From NCBI GenBank assembly GCA_030562195.1, contig JAUJPP010000012.1, positions 10,974,001 through 11,038,000 on the forward strand: a stretch of DNA of 64,000 nt. The letters run 5' to 3'. This document shows, piece after piece, positions 20,625 to 32,600 of the stretch. A program made the translations under genes and the position numbers. This stretch comes from Nipponacmea schrenckii. Its lineage: Eukaryota > Mollusca > Gastropoda > Lottiidae. The notes under the pieces were generated by a model, which worked only from the letters and a program-made list of their open reading frames with translations, had not been told where the DNA came from and did not search any database. Positions within the stretch are counted from its first letter, which is position 1. Each line of letters opens with the position of its first letter.

Positions 20625-23600
20625 CTAATAAATGAGATATTAATATTGAGTGAAAAAATAGATGGAAAAAAAAACACAGATATATAAATATATACACTAA
20701 TAGTAAAATTTTAATAGCTCTAGGCTTTGGAAAGACCATCATCTTTTTTTATCTATATTATTTCAATGAAATCAGGTTCCAAACTGTGTACTTGTAGGGG
20801 GCTGAATATACAGTACTTATAGACCTATATTTTGTGCAATACTAGTAAAAGTACTACGACCTGATAGAGACCGGATGCAAAAATATTATTTATTCATATA
20901 CACTGGATTCCTGAATTTGATTACAAAGTAGTTAATAAAAACCAAGCGTACTATTCATCGTTGTTAATTAGGCAGTTTGATAAAAATTTGGTGTTTGTTC
21001 AGACACATTCAAATTGACGGATCGTGCTTCAGATTTTGGATCCACACGTGCAATCAGATTGGAGATTTATTCAGAAGCTCAAGAATAGTCAAATACTTTA
21101 CCTTTTTCTAAAGTACACATAACCACCAACTATTATTATAACCAATAGAATTATAATCCCAACTAGAACTCCTATAATTATGGAAGTTTCATCATTATCA
21201 TCGTCATCATCATCATCATCATCATCATTTGCAGGTTCTACTAAACAGAAAATATGTAATAATATCAATAATGATATTGACAATGCCGACTGGAAATCTC
21301 CCATTTGATTTCATTCATACAATGGTTAAAACGGGTGTGTGTTTTAATTAGAGAAAAAATGGATTTACTGTTTTACAATTAAACAAGTGACAATATATAA
21401 TAGTTTGTCATGAACAACTTGCCAACATATTTTTCAGTCATAAGGTACATATTATAACATTTAACACTAAAGAACTGTGTCATTTATTTATTACTAATCT
21501 ACCATTTATTTATTCCTAATCTACCATTTATTTAATTAGAATGTGAACTGCTAGAATCTATACCATTATAACCATTGCTATTACAGCTACCATCTTCTAC
21601 CATCTACTTTACTGTATGTATTGTTATTTATACATGCTATTTCTTGAGGTTTAATTGTTGCAAATTGGTTCGCTCCTCTTAAAGATTATTTAAGCCCTTT
21701 ATGGAAATCTGTTAAACCTATCTTTCTTTTTACATTTTTGTGGACGAGGTTAATTTTGTTATAAATTTCGAAACAGCCAAATATATATTTCTTTTTAATA
21801 ATATACCTATATATCAAGTTTTATGATAGAAGGTTTGAAGCATCACGAAAGAGTTTAATATAGGGTATACAATTATTTTATTATTATGGTATATTGTGGA
21901 ATATAAACCTAGTTTGAGTTTGAATGAGAAATATCATTCAAAAACATTTGATTTCTTACAATAAAAAAATATCGTTTTTTGTTTAAGGACTCATTAATAA
22001 CAAAAGTTATAAAATAGCATCGACTCCATTGATGGATGGCGAACTCAGTGACGAAGTGACGGGCTCATTGACGTAAGTGACTGGCGTACTTACGTGTGAG
22101 GTAGCCCTTGCTCATTTCTTACACAGCTATAAATTTATTTTAAATGTCACTAAATGTATATATTATTATAGAAAAGGGATTAGTATGGTATAGATGTAAA
22201 CATAAATATATAATTTATTTTCAATGGAAGAAAGATGCGAAACGGACCGTTTCTAAGATATCAGAAGAAGTTACATTATTCCCTTTGTGAAATTACTATT
22301 CCTGTTTGTCATTTTTGTCTCTATGTTGTCCATGTATTACAGAATACCCATTATTTTACCTTGTGTGCAGTCTGTACCATTATATCCTTGAAGACATCCA
22401 TTAATACATTTCCCAGTATCGAAATCACAAGACTGTAAACCAGAACAATGTCTGTCATTGCAATCTTGACTACAATTTAAACCATATCTTCCTTCAATAC
22501 ACACTAAAACAAAAATCGAAATTTTCTTCCAATATCAGCCTTTCAGATTTCAAAAGCTCTACTAAACATCCATATACGACAACCATGGGTAACATTATAA
22601 AACTAAGTTATATTGATCAATATTTTGTATTATTGGTCGAACGGCAGTCAAAGATTCTGATCATGTCTACTGTAGCTCATATCACAAATCATAAGAAAAG
22701 GTGGTATTAGATGTTTCCCATTGCTTACGAGTTATATACACTTTATCTCTTTCCTTCTAAAATTTATTTCTTCTTAAGTTAGTACTCTAAAAGGAATCTG
22801 TCCGCAATCATGTTTTGCAATTTTTGTCCTACAAATGAGTCGATCATACATGTGGTAACATGGCATCATTGAACCTATACAAGAATAAAATTAGTTTCAT
22901 CGTTAATATAAATATGACAAAATATATCCTATTGTGCGGTTAGCTTACTAAAATTATTTGATGGCTACTTATTGGCATACCAACAAGCTAGTTACACGGA
23001 AACGTAATGGTTATCACCATGACCACAATTCTCGACCATTGTCCCTCTTAACACTAACTACTCTAAAGCTTGAAATAAGTATTCATGTTTTGTTTTGTTT
23101 TGTTACTATCATTCTAGACATAAACAAGACTAGTTTCCATTTCAAAGTGTTTTTCTGAAAGTGCGGTCATATTCTGGTCAAAAGGAAAGGTCGTAAAGAA
23201 AATGGATGGTACAACAGAAAAGTCAAGTACTCTTGTTAATCCGGAATAGCCTAGAAAAGAAAAGATCTCCTTGCCGAATTTTCAAGAACAGAAAATTGAT
23301 TGCTTTTATGGAATCATTTAATAAAACATACTCTCGTTACAACTTGATCCAGTAAACCCTGGTAAACATTCTTCAGTTGAACATTCTCCTGTTACATAAT
23401 CACATGGTACATTATCATTACAATAACAAAACTTCTCACAATTGGCACCATATGTTCTATTAGAGCATACTGTAATAAAACAAATATTAACAATAAATTA
23501 TCTTTACAAAAACAAAACCACTCACACTCTTTGAAATCCGATATGATCATATCAAACTGAAGTCTATGAAATATTAAATAACCATGTTTACCATAAACTT

Positions 23601-26600
23601 CCACTTCGCAGATAACAAAGAAATGTTTATCAGCAATAATAGTACTAGAGATGTTGATTCCACTACCCCATATTGTATTATTACAGGTTACTGTGATGTT
23701 AGTACTTGATGGTTGAGTATCATCTGGTTGTTTATAACATACAACTGAGTCTCCATTATCTTGTATAACATCTACTTTAAATCCTTTCAGTGTATATAGA
23801 TCTATAATATACCAACATGACTATATAACATAAATTTAATTCGGATACCACAATCTTGTATAACATAATTATTTTTAAATTCCTTCAGAGTATATAGATC
23901 TACAATAAATCAATATCCAAGGTTGTATATGAAAAAAGGTTCGGTCGACATTCGTTTGGCCAATTTAGATAAGCAAGTCAGCCAGTCCACAGCTCACCGT
24001 GTCCATAGTTATCCGCGTTTTAAAGTTAAATTGACTTCTCGTCATGACATAAGTAGAAATTAAAAATAAAATTTGCGATTTCCGTTTAGTACTATGAAGA
24101 CTATTTACAACAACACTCTTGTATTTTTTCATATTATTATATATAGATTTACAATAAACTTGTGGGAAATTGATTCATCCATTGTCGTGCGACGTCAGGT
24201 ATATGTAACGATATATGAAACGATTCTGAACGATCTGCAAAGACGTTTGTCTTGGCATGAATCTTGCAAAAATATTCTCATTCAATCGTTGAGTCAATCA
24301 TGAAAGATGCACAAACTACTGGCAACCTGTTATTATGAGTCTGGAGGAAATCTCAAACAGATTTAAATAATAAAATAGTCACATACACTGTGTATCAATT
24401 AGATATCCATTTCCATCTCGATTTCTATATATAATAAGTAAATGTCTGATAGGATAAGTATCTGTTAAGTTTACACTCCACCATCTATTATTAGAATAAC
24501 CAGTGTCCATACATCTAAAATTATATTGTGATCTATCACCATCTACTACTAATTCGGGCCCTTTTTGATTGGCCTGTTGTCGTGAACTTTGATTTGCCGG
24601 TTTCCTTAAAGCAACGTTCTCTAAGAAAAAAAAAAACCAAAACCAAAATGGAATGTTAAGTATACTTTAAAAATAAAATCTAAAAAGAGATCTAGTTATG
24701 AAATTCATAAATTATAAACCTTACGGTGTTTTAACAATGAAGACGTCACATAACAGTAAAATAAATTCTCATTTAATGGACAAGTCCTTTTATGAGCTAA
24801 ACTTGGATCTCGCGGGTGATAAACTTTCTGGAAAAGTCTCCCCGTCACCGTGGGTGGTTATCTGTGCCATCGTGTACTGCCCTGTTCAAATTCTCTGATT
24901 ATTCTATGAGTTTAGATAATTTATTGTACACGCGTATTCATCTGGAAATTTGAAGGATGTATAAATATTTTACTCTTTAACTATTTTATAAATCACAATA
25001 TTACATTAAGACTCACGTTGTTGACAAGTAGAACCATACAACCCTGTAGTGCATCCATAATACTTGCAGGTTCCATCAGAATTACAATAACTGTCATAGT
25101 AACAATTACATGTAAATAAATCTAAATAACCAAACTGTTTACCTAAAATACGGATACCTTATCACAATTAGTATACAATAAGTCTAAATAATGTTTACCT
25201 ATCAAAAAAAAAAAGATAAAATATCACAATTTGAATTTATTTATGCACTGGTTAAACCGGGCTCCTAAGATTGTTTCAATTAGATTTAATGGATTTCTTT
25301 CTTAACTATATAACAATATCTAGAGCTTGTCACGAAAACTTTCCAACATATTTTCAGTCGTAAGGTAATTGACATAACTTTTAACACTAAAGAACTGTGT
25401 CATTTATTTAATTAAATTCCTAATTTACCATCAATAGGATTATACGGTGTTCTAGATCTGCTACAATCTATACCACTATAACCATCCATACATTCACCGT
25501 CACAGCTACCATCTACTTTACTACAGTCTGTACTGTTATTTATACAATTTCTCTCTGAACATCTCTTACTACAGTTTACACCATAGAACCCATCATCACA
25601 CTCTAGAAATATCAATTTTATTTGTTTATATAATCAATATATCACAAGTTTAACTACAGTCTGTACTGTTATTTATACAATTTCTCTCTGAACATTTCTT
25701 ATTACAGTTTACACCATAGAATCCATCATCACACTCTATTGTTGTGAAATATACAAGAGAAATTAAGTACGCATCGGCAAATACAAAAGACAAATAAATG
25801 GAAGTAAAAGGTTTTATATATATAAATATATATGCAAATAATATCAATAAATATATACTGCAAGAGTTTCAACAGTTATTTAAAAAAAAAAAACATATTC
25901 TAGGCTCAAGTGTTTTTGAAAAGGTTTCGTATTGTTGCGAAATATATACCGTTATTAAATGATATCGAATGTAACTATAGATTGAAGTTTATTATTATCT
26001 TTGATTACTTGTATTAATGTTTTTCTATTACATGTGTTTTTCGTGACCTTTATTCGGTGTCATCTATGTAATTGTTTTGTTTTGGTCTTATGGTTTTTTT
26101 TATAAGGCGTATAATGCTAGACTAATAAAGTTCAAAAATACAGAATATAACCTGGGATAAAACAACCAATATAATATCTACTATACTTCTATAATATGTA
26201 CAGTATAATCGTGTACAGTCAGTTAATATAAGATCTAATTTACAACCACCAATAGTGCCAAACATTTATATTATTACATACCGTACAAATTATATTATAT
26301 TTACCTTGTGTACAGTCAATTGAAGATCTGATTTACAACCATCAATATAATATCTACCATTAATATTATTATATTATATTTACCCTGGGTAAATTGAGTT
26401 GAAATAAAACTTAGTTTACAGCCATCAATATAATACCTAACATTAACATTATAATATACTGTACTAACTATATTATATTTACCTTGTGTACAGTAAGTTG
26501 ATATAAAACCTGGTTTACAACCATCAATATAATATCTAACATTACTATTATTATATACTGTGCTAACTAATTATATTAACCTTGGGTACAGTCAGTTGAT

Positions 26601-29600
26601 ATAAAACCTGGTTCACAACCAACAGGACAAGTTCCAGTCAAACTGTCACAATTTTGATTCTGTAAACAATTTCTATCTGTACACATTTTCTTACAGCCTT
26701 GGCCGTACCTGCCATTGGGGCATTCTGAAATATAATTCTCTTGATGTATTTCTAGGTCGATATGGCCTTGTGATACAAATCTTCAAAATAAAGTATGGCT
26801 TTGGTAGTAGATTCCTGTAAAACTAACAAATGGTATCTGGATTTCTACTGTAATTGCTTCTGTTATTTGAAGGCAGGTTTTTTATGGTTGTTTAAAATAG
26901 ATATCTTACGTTCTAAGCAATCATCACCAACAAAACCAGTTTTACAACCTTCTGTACATTTCCCTGTTATATAGTTACATTCAGTGGAGCCATAACAATT
27001 TCTATCATCACATGATCTAATACAGTTTATTCCATACATTGTCTTATCACACTCTACAATATATACATTCACTTGAAGGGATTGTAAAGAAGATGTCTAA
27101 AAATGTTACTTCTATGAGGGACATTAATAGCGCCAATTTGCACCTTTATAATTATGAATGGGACAATTTTGATTCCTGGAATTCCACTAATTTAGATGAT
27201 TTTACGCGAAGGCATTATGTTATTCAAGCATCTATTAGAACACCTAGTGTAGTGCAATTGGAAAACCAAAACAGCCAATTGTTCAATTATTTTCTTAAAG
27301 CTTATAGGGATAAACAGTGATTTCCTGAGGTGGTCATATGATTCTGATTCACTGTAAATATATTACAGCACATCTATTCAGCTATTTTAATGAAATTGTA
27401 CGTTACAATGATTGCTTTGGCTGTCCCCATAGAATACCCATACAGATTAACTTGATAAATAATTTGTAATGTTTTACATTGTTACTCTAGTCAATATAAT
27501 TAAACAATCAAATATCTGTTAAAAAGTATATATTTTGTTAATACAATACCTACCCTTGTTACAATAATCAGATTTAAAACCTGGTTTACATCCACCAATA
27601 CATTTACCATTGAAATGGTTACAGTTTTTATTTAAACAGTTGATGGAACAAGTTCGTAAACAATTGTTCCCATAAGTTCCAATTGGACATTCTGTAAATA
27701 CAGAATAAAGGTTGTAGATCACAATTCGACATGCGGTTTGTAAACATCTATTTAATGAAAACTAAAGCACTTCACATTAAAACTCAAAAGCATTTAATCA
27801 GTTCTGTTATTAATTTAGAAACTGACAAAGGTTTAGGTCTTTTTATAATACACTTATATACAAAGTTGTATGAAATAGATTTGAAGTTATCATGAAAGGG
27901 TTTTAACAATTATTTAATTATAATACAGTATATTTGGAATTATATGCCATAGTTTGAAAAAGGAATTGCACACAAAAACCATTTCGGACACAGCCATAGT
28001 TTGTTTCATATCTCAAATGAATATATTATAAATTGTTTGTACGTTGATTTATAAAATCTAAAAACATACGGAGAGATGTTAAAATGTAAAAATAAATATA
28101 TAACTTGCGTCCAATGGGAGAAAGGCAATAGTTTTGCCAATTAAGTAGAAAGAGAAGATTATGGATACGGACAATATCAACAGAAGTAACATTATTCTCA
28201 TTGTGAAATAGATTTTTTCTGTGTCATATTTGTCTCTAGGTTGGCCATGAAAAACTGTACATCCGTTATTTTACCTTGTTTGCAGTCTGTACCATTATAT
28301 CCTTGAAGACAGCCATAAATACATTTCCCAGAATCGAAATCACAAGATTGTGAACCAGAACATTGTCTGTCATTACAATCTTGACTACAATTTAAACCAT
28401 ATTTTCCTTCAATACACTCTACAACAAAAGTTGTAATTTATTTTAATATAACTTCATTTTAAACAAAACAAATTAATTCAGATATGAGTATGAGTGCGAC
28501 ACTCTCAATTAAATAACCCCAAGCTACTGAAACCTCATATCTTATGTATTAATAATAATTATCAGCCTTTCAGGTTTAAAAAGCTCTACTATACATCACA
28601 TATACTACAACATGGGGTAAGATCATAATACTGAAGTTATGTAAATAAAATATTCCGTCGAACGACATTCAAAGAAATAGATTTTGAATTGTTCGGATCA
28701 ATTCTACTGTTATTTATCTGTTATCATATATCAGAATGGTGTCCTGGATCATATATTTTATAATTTCCTACTTCTAAAACTTTATATCTCTCTTATTTCC
28801 AATATGCGCGTTTTTATCAATTGTAAACCTGAAAAGGAATCTGTCGGAAAACATACGACAATTTTGTTTTCGTTAGAATTAGTCCATAAAGCCTTTTGGT
28901 ATATGTCATTAGAAAACCATTACAGTGCAAGATTGGTTTAATCTACGATATTTGTAAAACAAAAATATGACTATATTTGGTATCCCTAGTCCAATTAGAT
29001 AACTAGAATTTGCAAATGTTTCGGCTGATCTACTTTTAGGTATACCTCTTTTCATGATGGTTTTACTGTCGACTGGGCAATAAATATTGAATACAAAACT
29101 TTCATTTTTATGTTTTTGAATTTTCAACGATAAGATTTTCGTGCTATTAATTTATACAAAGTAGACTAAACAAAAAGTCCATGTAAGAAGGAAGACGAAA
29201 AGCTCATCTCAGAACTTTAGAGAAAAGAACGTTTAGCGCATTTTTTGGATCATTAAACAAAACGTACTCTTGTTACAGCTTGACCCAGTAAACCCTGGTA
29301 AACATTCGTCAGTTGGACATTTTCCTGTTATATAATCACATGGTACATTATCTTTACAATAACAAAACTTCTCACAATTGGCACCATATGTTCTTTTGGA
29401 GCATACTGCAATATAACATATTAACATCAAAATTTCCTTTACAATATCACGTCTCACACTCTTCCCTATAATTATGTTCTATTGGGGCATACTGTAACAT
29501 AACAAATATATAAATTAACATTATCTTTACAATCACACATTATCTTTACACTAACAAAAATTCTCAAACACTACAAATGTTCTATTGAAGTATACTGTTA

Positions 29601-32600
29601 CCTCACAAGTACATATACAATAACATTTTCTTTGCAATAACAAAACTTCTGAAACTCCTTGAAATCCGATATGATCATATTAAAATGAAGTGTATGAAAT
29701 ATTAAATAACCATGTTTACCATAGACTTCCACTTCACAGATAACTAAGAAATGTTTATCAGCAATAATAGTACTAGAGATGTTGATTCCACTACCCCATA
29801 TTGTATTATTACAGATTACTGTGATGTTAGAACTTGATGGTTGAGTATCTTCTGGTTGTTTATAACATACAACTGAGTCACCATTATCTTGTATAACATC
29901 TACTTTAAATCCTTTCAGAGTATATAGATCTATAATATAACAATATGACAAGATTACATAAATATACTTAAAATCCTTCAGAGTAAAAAGATCTAAAACA
30001 AATCAATATCCTAGATTTCAAGCGTCTGATCGCCTTTCGTTTGATCTATTCAGCTAAGCAAATCTTAAATAGTGTGTACAGCTCACCGCCGAAATTTATG
30101 GAAGCCTATAGCGGCCATTTGTTAACCGCGACTTGGCGGATACTGGTTATTCTAATATTAGATGGTGGAGTGTAAACTTAACAGATTCTATGGAAGCCGA
30201 TAGCGGCCATCCTCTTTTATCAATGTCTCAAAGTCGCCAAGTCGACAAGTCGCCGGATTTCAAGGTCGCCAAGTCGCCAACTCGACAAGTCGCCAAGTCG
30301 CCATTTCGAATAGAATCTGTTAAGTTTACACTCCACCATCTAATATTAGAATAACCAGTATCCATACATTTACATGTAAATTACTTACACTGTCCATCGT
30401 TTCTATATATAATAACTATTTGTCTGATAGGATAAGAATTTGTCAAGTTTACACTCCACCATCTATTATTAGAATAACCAGTGTCCATACATTTCAAATT
30501 AAATTGTGATCTATCACCATCTACTACTAATTCAGGTCCCCTCTCACTGGTCTGCTGTCGTGAACTTTGATTCGTCGGTTTCCTTAGTGCAACGTTCTCT
30601 TATATAAAAAGTAAAAATATCCAAAAAACCTAAATTAATTGTGACGTATACTTTAAAAGAAAATAGAGTTATTAAATTCATAATTTTAAATCCTGTGATG
30701 TTTTAATAAAGAAGACATCACATAACAGTGAAATAAATTCGCATTTGATGGACAAGGGTCCTTCAATAAGGTAAGCTCTGCGCGGGTGGTAAACTTTCGG
30801 GAAAAGTGTTCCCTGTATACTGTCCTGTTCAAATACTGTTATGAATCTATAATATTTGATCATTTATTGAATAATCGTTTTCACCTAGAATTCCGAAGGT
30901 TACAGATCCTACATAAATATTTTACATTCTATGATTATTTTTTAAATTGAGGATCTTAAACGAGTGTTATGTAATATGAAATTTATGAAATGAGTTGACA
31001 ACAAATTTCATAAATTTCATATTACAACAGAAAGAGTTTAAGATTCTTTTTATTACACACCTATCGATACAAGCATATTTTATTTACTTTCCATGTCCCG
31101 TTTCAAGGAAGAAATGGCTTTCATTTTGACGTCAGCCTCTATGTGCCTCATTTCGCGTATTTTAAGATCTAGATAATAAACAATAATATTTTATTTCACA
31201 TGGATATCACGTTCATTCATATCACGCACAATTTGAGTGACAATGGTATGCCCTTTACCGTCAATTTTAACAGAGTCACCAACAAGAAACAACGCCATTG
31301 TTGTTGGAATGGAACAGTGGCGCATGAACATATTATTCACATTTTACCTAATGTGTACAGTTAGGAACCTGTGCTATCGTTGTCATATCTTCCAAACTTC
31401 CGCTCTGAACTTGTAAATAGCAGTATTGTGTGACAATATTACATTAAGACTTACGTTGTTGACAAGTAGATCCATACCACCCTGTAGTACATACATTATC
31501 CTTACAGGTTCCATTAGGATTACAGTCATTATCATGTTTACAATGACATGTAAATAACTCTAAATAACCAAACTGTTTACCTATAATACAGATAACATAT
31601 CACAATTAGTCTAAACAACCAAACTGTTTACCTATAGTACAGATAACATATCACAATTAGTCTAAACAACCAAACTGTTTACCTATAGTACAGATAACAC
31701 ACAACTATCAGTATACTATTATAACAATGACATGTAATTAAGTCTAAATTACCAAACTGTTTACCTATTATACAGATAACATATCACAATTAGTATACTA
31801 TTATAACAATGACATGTAAATAAGTCTAAATGACCAAAATGTTTACCTGTAATATGAATAACATATCACAATTAGTATACTATTATAACAATGACATGTA
31901 AATAAGTCTAAATCACCAAAATGTTTACCTATAATACAGATAACATACCACAATTAGTATACTCTTATAACAATTACATGTAAATATATCTAAATAACCA
32001 AACTGTGTACCTATAATACAGATAACATACCACAATTAGTATACTCTTATAACAATTACATGTAAATATATCTAAATAACCAAACTGTGTACCTATACTA
32101 CAGATAACATACCACAATTAGTATACTATTATAACAATGACATGTAAATATATCTAAATAATCAAACTGTTTAGCTATAATATAGATAGCATATCACAAT
32201 TAGTATACTATTACAACAATGACATGTAAATATATCTAAATAACCAAACTGTGTACCTATAATACAGATAACATACCACAATTAGTATACTCTTATAACA
32301 ATTACATGTAAATAAGTCTAAATGACCAAATTGTTTACTTATAATATAAATAGCATATCACAATTAGTATACTATTATAACAATGCCATGTAAATAAGTC
32401 TAAATCATCAAACTGTTTACCTATTATACAGATAGCATATCACAATTAGTATACTATTATAACAATGATATGTAAATATATCTTAATAACCACCACATTG
32501 TTTACCTTTAATACAGATAATATATTACAATTAGTATACTATTATTACAATGACATGTAAATAAGTCTAAATCATCAAACTGTTTACCTATTATACAGAT

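Noticed and set aside
27039..27320. 93-codon plus-strand frame
   Set aside because: Its first third is antisense to an EGF exon and the rest matches nothing I know. It is kept only as a remote possibility.
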